Shown: one piece after another, positions 1 through 6,028 of the stretch
Layout of the letters: every line of letters begins with the position of its first letter
Position numbering within the stretch: position 1 is the first letter of the stretch
NCBI GenBank assembly: GCA_002256595.1
Contig: NOLC01000234.1
Location: 1-10,196, forward strand
DNA: 10,196 nt
Direction of reading: 5' to 3'
DNA from: Methanosaeta sp. NSP1
Lineage (GTDB): Archaea > Halobacteriota > Methanosarcinia > Methanotrichales > Methanotrichaceae
The notes under the pieces: generated by a model
The model's input: only the letters and a program-made list of their open reading frames with translations
Database searches by the model: none
What the model was told of the DNA's origin: nothing
Made by a program: the position numbers and the translations under genes

Positions 1-28
1 TCAGATCAACTGTTGGCCTGTGTTTCAT
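1..28 (-). CDS. 5' end of an unidentified gene, cut by the window edge
   Basis: On the minus strand an ATG at 28-26 overlaps the TGA stop (27-25) of the PPC-domain gene as ATGA, the usual sign of translational coupling. A strong ribosome binding site (GGAGAGG, minus strand, 37-31) lies just upstream, inside the end of the previous gene. Only nine codons are visible (MKHRPTVDL), with no stop. The product cannot be identified. The evidence is the coupled start and the ribosome binding site alone. Confidence 0.5.
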
Positions 29-471
29 AGCCTCTCCTTTAATGCGGGCAGGAAGAGCTGCATCTCCTCATCCCAGACCCTCTCCGCCTGCAGTCCGCAG
101 ATCTCAAACAAGACCATCTCCACAACCAGGTAGACCTCTGCCTTCTCCCGGATGCAGCCCAAAAGGGCATCGCGTCCCCGGCCCAATCCGGAATGAATGT
201 GGAGCCTGGGCCCATCAGCGGATGGATAGACAGTAGCCATGCCCAAGACCTCCCAGGCGCTCTCATAGGCCTCAAAGTTGGGGGAAGGCGGAACCTCCGG
301 CCGCTTGGGACCGGTGACCGTCCGGCCGTCACGCAAAGCCCCCAAAAACAGAGCGGTGCAGGACTCAATTCTCTTCTCCTCCAGAAACTTTTGCAGCGAT
401 TCGATCAGGTCTTCTCCATGATCCATCCTCAAGACGAAGACCCGGCCCATTCTGCCTTCGGAATATTGCAT
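25..471 (-). CDS. PPC/DUF296-domain protein (AT-hook-associated fold)
   Basis: The 148-residue product matches the single-domain prokaryotic PPC (plants and prokaryotes conserved, DUF296) family in length and pattern. It opens with a strand and helix (residues 10-32, VFVLRMDHGEDL). A central strand, EVLGMATVYP, follows at 74-83, then the hallmark LHIHSGLGR at 90-98 and a closing EMVLFEI strand at 118-124. The family forms trimers. In plants the domain accompanies AT-hooks, but here there is no AT-hook and no other DNA-binding segment, so a DNA-binding role is not shown. Many prokaryotic members are thought to bind metal through the HxH pair (His91, His93) and a further His in a GGHL motif. 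Here that position reads LLGCI, with Cys106 in place of His. An alternative start is Met8 (MGRVFVL), which is where the family homology begins. The gene ends in an ATGA overlap with the next minus-strand gene, so the two are probably one operon. The biochemical role is unknown. Confidence 0.8.
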   Translation of the reverse strand: MQYSEGRMGRVFVLRMDHGEDLIESLQKFLEEKRIESCTALFLGALRDGRTVTGPKRPEVPPSPNFEAYESAWEVLGMATVYPSADGPRLHIHSGLGRGRDALLGCIREKAEVYLVVEMVLFEICGLQAERVWDEEMQLFLPALKERL

Positions 472-601
472 GAAATAGTGGTAAAGGCCTGGCTCGACTT
501 ATCACTTTTGATTTTCCAGCTCTAAATTGGGATTCTTCTCCGGGGTCCGCTCCGGTCATCCTTGATCTCTATGCCGGATGATCGCGGCAGGGAAGCGAAC
601 C

Positions 602-609
602 TATTTATT
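602..609 (+). promoter_or_regulatory. Candidate TATA box for the membrane-protein gene (possibly leaderless)
   Basis: TATTTATT is centred about 30 bases upstream of the ATG at 636. No ribosome binding site is visible between it and the start (the sequence there is AT-rich, CAATATTCATTTAAT). Archaeal transcription usually starts about 25 bases after the TATA box, so the transcript would begin at or very near the start codon and be leaderless. The rest of the divergent 472-635 region has no obvious repeat. The facing minus-strand gene has only a weak TATA candidate (CAATTTAGA, minus strand, about 531-523). Confidence 0.4.
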
Positions 610-635
610 GTGTCGACAGTCAATATTCATTTAAT

Positions 636-1247
636 ATGAAAAGCAATGAGATATCCCCAGGCCTGTGGTACTATGCTCTGTCTGTGCTTATCTTAATCTT
701 GGGATTTGCAGCATTTGCTGGCCTGCTCTACTCAGGAATCTCCGAGTCTGCAAGCGGCCTGATGCAGATCACAGCTCCGGGAAACGCAGAGCTGAACCTC
801 TCCGAGAGCGGAGAGTACACTATATTTTATGAGAACAACAGCTATTTCGATGGCAAGATCTACAGCACCGGCGAAGAGATATCGGGGCTGGAGATCAGGG
901 TGAGAGAAAAGGCTACCGGCCTTGATCTGCTGGTCTATCCGGCCAAAGCGAGCTATAGCTACAGCCTGGGCGGTCGCAGCGGCAGGTCGATCCTGGCCTT
1001 CCAGGCAGAGAGATCTGGAGTCCATCAGTTCAATTCCTCATACTCTGGCGCAGCCGGCCCCAGTGTCGTGCTGGCCATAGGAAAAGGAATGGCAGAAGGA
1101 TTGCTCTTCACCATTGCCATATCCATAGCAGCCCTATTGGGATCCATACTGCTGGCAGCAATAGTTGCCTATTACACCTTCAGCAGGAGAAAGAAGGCTT
1201 TTCTAAAAAGAGAAGATGATGCGGAGCTGATGAGGGGAGGCGGCTGA
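636..1247 (+). CDS. Two-pass membrane protein with extracytoplasmic beta-rich domain, function unknown
   Basis: The 203-residue protein has a hydrophobic helix at about residues 11-33 (YYALSVLILILGFAAFAGLL) and a second at about 153-182. The roughly 115-residue segment between them is polar and looks beta-rich, with alternating short strands such as GEYTIFYE and GLEIRVRE. A basic tail follows (SRRKKAFLKRE). The positive-inside rule puts both ends in the cytoplasm and the middle domain outside. Three N-glycosylation sequons fall in that outer domain: Asn54 (NLS), Asn67 (NNS) and Asn133 (NSS). This is consistent with an archaeal surface-exposed domain. I do not recognise a named family. The protein has no catalytic motif and no cysteine. 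The start codon fits a leaderless transcript from the TATA box at 602-609. The gene stands alone, divergent from the PPC gene and convergent with the nitroreductase gene three bases beyond its stop. Confidence 0.75.
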   Translation: MKSNEISPGLWYYALSVLILILGFAAFAGLLYSGISESASGLMQITAPGNAELNLSESGEYTIFYENNSYFDGKIYSTGEEISGLEIRVREKATGLDLLVYPAKASYSYSLGGRSGRSILAFQAERSGVHQFNSSYSGAAGPSVVLAIGKGMAEGLLFTIAISIAALLGSILLAAIVAYYTFSRRKKAFLKREDDAELMRGGG

Positions 1248-1250
1248 AAT

Positions 1251-1760
1251 CTACCAGCCGTTGTAGTGCACCCGGTCCTTTCTGTACCTCTGCGGCGCGG
1301 CCGGCAGCTCATCCGGATATCCCAATGCCACCAGGGCGAAGGGGGTAATCTCCTCAGGCAGAGACAAAAGCCTCTTGAAATCCTCGATCCTGTCTTTGAG
1401 CGGATAGATCCCGGCCCATACGGCCCCCAGCCCCAGGGCATGGGCAGCCAGCAGCAAATTCTCCACGGCAGCAGAGCAGTCCTGGACCCAGAATAGGGGA
1501 TACTTTTCCAGGGAGCTGTCGCTGCAGACCAATATAGCCGCCGGAGCGTGGTGGCACATGGCGGCGGTGGGGCAGATACCGGGCACGGCATCCAGTAGAC
1601 GGCGTTCGTCCAGGACAATGAACTGCCAGGGCTGCTCGTTTCCTGCGGACGGCGCAAACATAGCCGCCTCCAGGAGATCTCTTATAACCTCGGGCGGCAC
1701 CGGCTTATCCAGATATTTTCTGATGCTTCTTCGGGTCTTGATTGCTTGCAGGGTCTCCAT
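1251..1760 (-). CDS. Nitroreductase-family FMN-dependent oxidoreductase
   Basis: The 169-residue product is a compact nitroreductase-fold protein. Members use FMN and NAD(P)H or other donors to reduce nitro compounds, quinones and similar substrates, and act as cytoplasmic dimers. The FMN phosphate-binding motif RRSIRKY is at residues 10-16, the active-site segment FAPSAGNEQPWQF at 35-47, the second flavin contact GLGAVW at 110-115, and the closing ALVALGYPDE at 142-151. The family's typical HYNGW ending is present. The length matches the short archaeal and clostridial subgroup. Cys63, Cys69, Cys79 and Cys95 do not form a ferredoxin motif, so no built-in iron-sulfur domain is present. The natural substrate cannot be read from sequence. 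The gene is divergent from the MCR-activation operon, so a shared redox-related control is possible but only an inference. Its stop lies three bases from the stop of the facing gene. A weak ribosome binding site (AGGT) precedes the ATG. Confidence 0.9.
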   Translation of the reverse strand: METLQAIKTRRSIRKYLDKPVPPEVIRDLLEAAMFAPSAGNEQPWQFIVLDERRLLDAVPGICPTAAMCHHAPAAILVCSDSSLEKYPLFWVQDCSAAVENLLLAAHALGLGAVWAGIYPLKDRIEDFKRLLSLPEEITPFALVALGYPDELPAAPQRYRKDRVHYNGW

Positions 1761-1793
1761 GACAATACCTGAGTTTTAAAATGGCCTCTGCTG

Positions 1794-1800
1794 GTATATA
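1794..1800 (-). promoter_or_regulatory. Candidate TATA box for the nitroreductase gene
   Basis: On the minus strand this reads TATATAC, 34-40 bases upstream of the ATG at 1760. That spacing would give a short leader. It overlaps the first copy of the 13-bp direct repeat at 1798-1823, so a protein bound at the repeats would be expected to affect this promoter. This is a position and pattern call only. Confidence 0.4.
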
Positions 1801-1823
1801 TCAATGATGCATATCAATGATGC
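1798..1823. repeat. Perfect 13-bp tandem direct repeat
   Basis: ATATCAATGATGC occurs twice, back to back, at 1798-1810 and 1811-1823, in the region between the divergent nitroreductase and atwA genes. Two adjacent 13-bp units put equivalent faces about 1.2 helical turns apart, compatible with two subunits of a regulator. The unit overlaps the nitroreductase TATA candidate. Confidence 0.7.
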
Positions 1824-1864
1824 CTTTGTGCAAATAGCAGGGCCAGATGCATAGGGAGATGCAT
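1806..1864. promoter_or_regulatory. Cluster of three GATGCAT sites, possible operator
   Basis: GATGCAT occurs at 1806-1812, 1846-1852 and 1858-1864, each holding the palindrome ATGCAT. The last two are 12 bases apart and the first is 40 bases away. The cluster lies between the nitroreductase promoter and the atwA promoter, where a regulator could act on both. No regulator for it is identified. The remaining bases of 1761-2012 hold no gene that I can support. Confidence 0.35.
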
Positions 1865-1943
1865 TAGAATTGGATTTAAAGAAGGCCATGCGCCTGTCAT
1901 CTTTTTTGGTTATAGTTCTTTAACAATCGTTATCGGCAAGGCA

Positions 1944-1971
1944 CATTTAAAGCCTCGGATAAACTTAAGTA
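1944..1971 (+). promoter_or_regulatory. Candidate promoter of the atwA-mmp operon
   Basis: CATTTAAAG at 1944-1952 is a good archaeal TATA-box match, and a second AT-rich element, AACTTAAGT, follows at 1962-1970. Initiation about 25 bases downstream would give a leader of roughly 20-55 bases before the candidate starts at 2013 (GTG) or 2028 (ATG). This is the only sizeable non-coding gap upstream of the seven-gene operon, so the main promoter is expected here. Confidence 0.4.
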
Positions 1972-2012
1972 GCATCATGGCAGGAGTGGTATCGAATTGA
2001 CATTATGATACA

Positions 2013-3638
2013 GTGAGCTTATGGGGCATGATTGATTTGGCGCCTTTTATCGAGATACGGGATTTGACGGTTCGGTTTGGGGAAGTTGTGGCTCTCCGCA
2101 ATATAAATCTAGCTATAGATGAGGGTGAATCAGTAGGAATTTTGGGCAGGAGCGGCTGCGGCAAGAGCGTGCTCATGCATGTTCTGCGTGGGGTGGAGTC
2201 ATTTCCCGATATGACCGGAAGCGTGATCTACCATGTGGCCAGGTGCGAGAAATGTCACCACGTGGAGATGCCCAGCAAGGCAGGAGAAAAGTGTCGCTGT
2301 GGAGGGATCCTCAAGCCCGAAGATGCTGATTTTGTGAAACTGGATATCAATGATCCTCTTCGGCGAGACATCACCCAGAGGATTGCCATCATGCTGCAGA
2401 GGACATTTGCCCTTTACGGGGATGAGAGGGTGATAACCAATGTCATGAGAGCAGTGGAAGAGAAGGGTGATACCATGAGCGTTCACCGGGCCGCAGATCT
2501 CCTGGACGAGGTCAACCTCTCCCATCGCCTGATGCACGTGGCCAGGGAGCTCTCTGGTGGAGAAAAGCAGAGGGTGGTCCTGGCCCGCCAGTTGGCCAAG
2601 TCGCCCATGATCCTTCTGGCCGATGAGCCCACGGGGACGCTCGACCCGGGTACTGCCAAAGTGGTACATGAATCCATCAGGAGGGCGGTCAAGGACTTCC
2701 ACATGACCCTGATCATCACCAGCCACTGGGAAGATGTCATGATCGAGCTGACCGACAAAGCCATACTGCTGGATGAGGGGGAGATCAAGGCTGAGGGCAA
2801 GCCCAAAGATATAGCCGCAAAATTCCTGGCTATGGCCGGAACCCTGGGCAAGCGGGAAGAGGTTATTTTGGGTGCGCCCATTATCAAGGCCAGCGGCCTG
2901 GCAAAGAGATATATCAGCATTGATCGGGGCGTGGTCAAGGCGGTGGATAATGTCAGCCTGGAGATCAATGAGGGCGAGATATTCGGACTGGTAGGCGTTT
3001 CCGGAGGCGGCAAGACCACGCTCTCCAAGATGATAAGCGGCATCATAACGCCTACAGGCGGCAGCATATCCGTCCGGGTGGGAGACGACTGGGTGAACAT
3101 GACTGTGCTGGGCTCCAGTGGTCGGGGGCGGGCTACCAAGTACATAGGCGTGTTGCATCAAGAGTATACCCTTTATCCATCTCGAAGCGTCATAGAGAAC
3201 CTCACCGAGGCCATCGGCCTATCCCTGCCCTTTGAGCTGGCGGAGAGAAAGGCCATTCACACCCTGGAGACGGTGGGATTCTCAGAGGAGCATGCTGAGG
3301 AGGTCCTGTCCAAGATGCCTGATGAGCTCTCTGAGGGAGAGAGGCATCGTGTGGCCATGGCCCAGGTGCTGATCAAGGAGCCGAGAATTGTTATCCTGGA
3401 TGAGCCAACGGGAACAATGGATGCCATCACCAAGATCGAGGTCACCAAGTCCATCTTGAGCGCCCGGCAGGAGCTGGGTGAGACCTTTGTCATCGTCAGC
3501 CACGATATGGACTTTGTAAGAAATGTCTGCGACAGGGCTATGCTCATGAGGAACGGCCAGGCTATATTCACCGGGCTGCCCAGCGAGGTCATGGCCAAGA
3601 TCACAGAAGAAGAAGAGAAAGAGATGCTGAGGAGTTAA
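2013..3638 (+). CDS. atwA: Methyl-coenzyme M reductase activation component A2 (twin ABC ATPase)
   Basis: Component A2 is a soluble ABC-type ATPase with no membrane domain. It couples ATP hydrolysis to the reductive activation of F430 nickel in MCR. Numbering is from the GTG at 2013. Domain 1 has Walker A GRSGCGKS (45-52), Q-loop Gln129, signature LSGGE (180-184), Walker B LLADEP (201-206) and H-loop His238. Domain 2 has Walker A GVSGGGKT (328-335), Q-loop Gln383, signature LSEGE (439-443), Walker B ILDEP (461-465) and His497. All ATPase residues look intact in both halves. Domain 1 carries an insertion after Walker A with Cys78, Cys81, Cys94 and Cys96, probably a metal-binding knuckle. The 541-residue length fits the A2 family. 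The start is uncertain: neither the GTG at 2013 nor the in-frame ATG at 2028 has a convincing ribosome binding site, and homology begins near FIEIRDL (12-18), so the ATG is equally likely. mmp3 starts one base after the stop. Confidence 0.95.
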   Translation: MSLWGMIDLAPFIEIRDLTVRFGEVVALRNINLAIDEGESVGILGRSGCGKSVLMHVLRGVESFPDMTGSVIYHVARCEKCHHVEMPSKAGEKCRCGGILKPEDADFVKLDINDPLRRDITQRIAIMLQRTFALYGDERVITNVMRAVEEKGDTMSVHRAADLLDEVNLSHRLMHVARELSGGEKQRVVLARQLAKSPMILLADEPTGTLDPGTAKVVHESIRRAVKDFHMTLIITSHWEDVMIELTDKAILLDEGEIKAEGKPKDIAAKFLAMAGTLGKREEVILGAPIIKASGLAKRYISIDRGVVKAVDNVSLEINEGEIFGLVGVSGGGKTTLSKMISGIITPTGGSISVRVGDDWVNMTVLGSSGRGRATKYIGVLHQEYTLYPSRSVIENLTEAIGLSLPFELAERKAIHTLETVGFSEEHAEEVLSKMPDELSEGERHRVAMAQVLIKEPRIVILDEPTGTMDAITKIEVTKSILSARQELGETFVIVSHDMDFVRNVCDRAMLMRNGQAIFTGLPSEVMAKITEEEEKEMLRS

Positions 3639-3639
3639 T

Positions 3640-5163
3640 TTGAGAGTCTTCGTCGATGGCAGAGAGATAGAGCTGTCGCCCGGCGCAAATCTTTCTGACG
3701 CCATAGGCAAGAGCGGGGCTTATATCGCTCCTGGGGCAATAGTCGGCATGGTCAAAGGCCGGGGAGAGAAGTCCCGCCAGACCAACTCCTATTGGCTGAA
3801 TACAACCAAAGGAAAGCTCAGAATCGAGCTTCTTGATAGCGAGCTGCAGAGCATCTGGCATGAGAGCGTGGATAGGATAATCGGCTCGACTGTGAGATGG
3901 TCTTCGGCGGACGGCGTGGCCTTCGGGCCATTCTCCTCCAAAATCTCCTTTTCCCGGGATGCGCAGGAGTACAGCCGCTGGGAGGTTGTGCTTGGGGCAG
4001 CCGGTTTTGATCGGGAGAACACTCAGATCATTTTTGTCCGGAGAAGGCATACCGCAGCTTATGGCACTCCCATTGATGGGGGTGTGGTGGGCCACATAGT
4101 TGGCGGAAAGAACACCCTGGACCGGCTGGCAACAGGCGATCGGATAGAGGGGATAGAGCCCATTGTGGAATGGCAGGAGATAACTGAAAAGCAGGCCACA
4201 CTGGACCAATCCCTGCCGCTGGAAGAAGGAATGGAGATCTTCACCGCTGTGGACGCGGAATTGGACGAAAATGCTCCCCTGGGCGCAGAGTTCTTCCTGG
4301 CTCTTACCCGGGAGGGAACCCTGAAGGTAGATGCGCTCTCCAGCTCTTATATCTCATCGGATCAACTGCTAAGAGAGCCCATGGTCTTCGAGAACCGTGA
4401 GCCACGCCTGGAGGGGGCGGTGACCGTCCGGACGGCCGGCAGGGGCCTGGGCAGGATATTCGTCTATAAGAAGGATCGAACCTCCAGCCCCGGCCACTCC
4501 GTCATTGCTCGAATTTTATCCGGAATGGATATGATCAAGCTCGCCGGTCCCGGCCAGAAGATCACAATAAAGGTCCGTCCAGAGCGGATCATGCTTTTAG
4601 GAAGCAGCCTGAAAGATGCCCTCTCCCAGATGCAATCCAAGGGAATCCAGGCCCAGGCAGAGGGCTACCAGGGAGAGGATGCGGTGGTGGTCAAGCAGGA
4701 TCCTGGAACCACCATGGCCATTCTAAAGGGCAAGAAGGTGTTGCTCCATGGCATGCCTTCAAGCCGGATGGTGGCGATATCACTCTTCGACGATCTGGCT
4801 CCCAAGACCCTGGATTATTTCCGGCATGTGACCGGGCTCAAGGAGAGGCCGCTGGGACCTCTGCCTGTGTATTTCGTCTATGAGAATACTCTGCTCTTCA
4901 AGCCGGATATTGATGCCACAAGCTACAAGGAGCTCTTGCCGGAGAACAAGCCCACAGGCCCGGTTCCGGCCGGCTCTATTGCCGTCTCCAACACCGTCTC
5001 CAAAAAGGTGGGCCTGGTAGGAATCAAGCTGGCGGAGGACAAGCGCTACGGCCCATCGGGAGAGAAGTTCGAGGCCACCAATATCATCGGCCGGGTGCTG
5101 GAGCCGGAAAAGCTCAAGGATGTGCAGGAAGGGGAGACGATTTACATCATGGAGGTGCGCTGA
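3640..5163 (+). CDS. mmp3: Methanogenesis marker protein 3 (MCR activation complex subunit)
   Basis: The 507-residue product matches the methanogenesis marker 3 family in length and pattern. In Methanococcus maripaludis, Mmp3 co-purifies with McrC, Mmp7, Mmp17 and A2 in the MCR activation complex. The N terminus (1-60, MRVFVDGREIELSPG) looks like a small beta-grasp domain. The middle (about 95-320) is beta-rich, with a repeated cyclophilin-like look (GTPIDGGVVGHIVGGKNTL, 142-160). A helical-strand unit follows (KDALSQMQSKGIQAQAEGY, 325-343). The C-terminal third (345-507) holds the family's strongest pattern: VVVKQDPGTT, LFDDLAPKTLDYFRHVTGL (382-400), ELLPENKPTG and FEATNIIGRV. There is no cysteine in the whole protein, so it cannot itself ligate an iron-sulfur cluster through Cys. 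The start is TTG at 3640, with GAGGAG at 3629-3634 inside the end of atwA. No nearby ATG preserves the first strand. Confidence 0.92.
   Translation: MRVFVDGREIELSPGANLSDAIGKSGAYIAPGAIVGMVKGRGEKSRQTNSYWLNTTKGKLRIELLDSELQSIWHESVDRIIGSTVRWSSADGVAFGPFSSKISFSRDAQEYSRWEVVLGAAGFDRENTQIIFVRRRHTAAYGTPIDGGVVGHIVGGKNTLDRLATGDRIEGIEPIVEWQEITEKQATLDQSLPLEEGMEIFTAVDAELDENAPLGAEFFLALTREGTLKVDALSSSYISSDQLLREPMVFENREPRLEGAVTVRTAGRGLGRIFVYKKDRTSSPGHSVIARILSGMDMIKLAGPGQKITIKVRPERIMLLGSSLKDALSQMQSKGIQAQAEGYQGEDAVVVKQDPGTTMAILKGKKVLLHGMPSSRMVAISLFDDLAPKTLDYFRHVTGLKERPLGPLPVYFVYENTLLFKPDIDATSYKELLPENKPTGPVPAGSIAVSNTVSKKVGLVGIKLAEDKRYGPSGEKFEATNIIGRVLEPEKLKDVQEGETIYIMEVR
5151..5157 (+). promoter_or_regulatory. Ribosome binding site that fixes the mmp6 start
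   Basis: GGAGGTG is a near-perfect archaeal Shine-Dalgarno sequence, inside the last codons of mmp3 and seven bases from the ATG at 5165. It selects that ATG over an in-frame ATG 45 bases further upstream, which would add a basic, low-quality 15-residue leader inside mmp3. Confidence 0.85.
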
Positions 5164-5164
5164 A

Positions 5165-5581
5165 ATGCTGGTCACAAAATATGTGATAACGTCCCCGGAG
5201 TCGAATATACTTCCCTCGGATATCGCCATGAAGATCTACGGCTCAAAGCATGATGTCACAGTCAAGGAGACCTGCATGGGAGTGACTATCAATGGCGAAG
5301 AGAGTGTGATAGATGAGGTTGTAAAAGAGATCCGCTCTCTGGATCCCGCCGGAATTTTCATCAAGGACAGGGGCTTTCCGCCCGGAGATCCCAGGCGATG
5401 CCGGGGCCGGAGGGGCGGGGGAGCAAGGCCCGGCTTTTATATGATCGAGTCCGAGTGCAAGATCCTGCCCATGATATCCAGGGCTCTGGCGGCTGAGGGC
5501 GATGTCCCGTCCCTTCCAGAAAAGAAGAGACCTCTTCCCCCGGGAAGGCTGGAAGAGATAGTTAAAGAGGGTTTATCCTGA
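5165..5581 (+). CDS. mmp6: Methanogenesis marker protein 6
   Basis: The 138-residue product belongs to the marker 6 family, found in methanogens and without a characterised function that I know of. The N-terminal half (1-65, LVTKYVITSPESN to LDPAGIFIKDRG) looks like an alpha/beta domain. The hallmark is the highly charged, glycine-rich segment around 69-91 (RGFPPGDPRRCRG, then GARPGF), followed by ESECKILPMISRAL (95-108). There are three cysteines: Cys37, Cys79 and Cys98. Cys79 sits in the invariant-looking RRCRG and is the best candidate for a functional residue. There is no membrane segment. The start is set by the GGAGGTG at 5151-5157, and the gene begins one base after the mmp3 stop. Its place inside the operon for the MCR activation complex suggests a role in assembling or running that system, but this is inference from context. 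Confidence 0.88.
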   Translation: MLVTKYVITSPESNILPSDIAMKIYGSKHDVTVKETCMGVTINGEESVIDEVVKEIRSLDPAGIFIKDRGFPPGDPRRCRGRRGGGARPGFYMIESECKILPMISRALAAEGDVPSLPEKKRPLPPGRLEEIVKEGLS

Positions 5582-5590
5582 GGTAAATCA

Positions 5591-6028
5591 ATGGCTAAAG
5601 TTATAGTTTATCCCCCCACCAGCATGATCCTCTCGGACCTTGTGTCGAGGATGGGTCACAAGGCGCTTGTGGTTCCGGAAGCAGTTCGAAATCTGGTTAC
5701 AGAGAGCAAGATACAGTCTCCGCCTTTGAATATGACCCCCGAGGAGCCCAAAAAAGGGCTGCGCTATGCGGCTGTGGATGTGCCGTCAGGAGTTCGGGGA
5801 AGGATGTCTCTGATCGGTCCGATCATCGAGGAGTCTGAGGCGGCCATCATCGTGGAGGATCCCGGATGGCTGACAGGCTGCTCAGGATGCTCTCGAACCA
5901 ATGAGCTGGTTCGCCTCCTCATCAGGACCAAGGGAATTCCTGTGCTGGATCTTTCCTATCCCACCAATGACGACGAGGCCAGGGTCTTTGTGCAGAAGAT
6001 CAGGTCATTTTTGGAGGGATTGAATTGA
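5591..6028 (+). CDS. mmp5: Methanogenesis marker protein 5
   Basis: The 145-residue product matches the marker 5 family. It opens [18 protein letters not shown] with strand-helix character. A basic [11 protein letters not shown] segment follows at 68-78. The key region is 85-145: a hydrophobic strand [10 protein letters not shown], a [11 protein letters not shown] motif with Cys97-X2-Cys100, a helix, and a [11 protein letters not shown] strand (115-125). The only two cysteines are this CxxC pair, which suggests metal, cluster or dithiol chemistry. The strand-CxxC-helix-IPVL layout resembles residues 76-130 of Mmp15, encoded next door (see findings). The ATG at 5591 has a clear ribosome binding site, TGAGGT (5579-5584), overlapping the mmp6 stop. 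The 3' end overlaps the TTG start of mmp15 by four bases. The biochemical function is unknown. Confidence 0.88.
   Translation: MAKVIVYPPTSMILSDLVSRMGHKALVVPEAVRNLVTESKIQSPPLNMTPEEPKKGLRYAAVDVPSGVRGRMSLIGPIIEESEAAIIVEDPGWLTGCSGCSRTNELVRLLIRTKGIPVLDLSYPTNDDEARVFVQKIRSFLEGLN

Noticed and set aside
312..325. A 14-base string (CGGTGACCGTCCGG) also present at 4418-4431
   Set aside because: Both copies are inside unrelated coding genes (PPC protein, opposite strand; mmp3) with no shared flank or protein context. Chance in GC-rich DNA is the simplest explanation.
1172..1657. 161-codon open frame overlapping the nitroreductase on the same strand
   Set aside because: The nitroreductase frame has all family motifs. 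The alternative frame is Pro/Ser/Arg-rich with no domain and is explained by high third-position G+C.
1761..2012. Searched for a tRNA, small RNA gene or CRISPR-like array in the largest gap
   Set aside because: No cloverleaf arms and no regularly spaced repeats with unique spacers. The 13-bp units are directly adjacent and only two in number.
2199..3161. Long open frame of 320 codons on the minus strand opposite atwA
   Set aside because: It lies wholly inside atwA, whose two ATPase motif sets are complete. The translated minus-strand sequence has no recognisable domain and the biased composition expected of a shadow frame.
5120..5164. Upstream in-frame ATG that would extend mmp6 by 15 residues
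   Set aside because: The extension overlaps mmp3, is Arg/Cys/Trp-rich, has no ribosome binding site, and the ATG at 5165 has a near-perfect GGAGGTG at the right distance.
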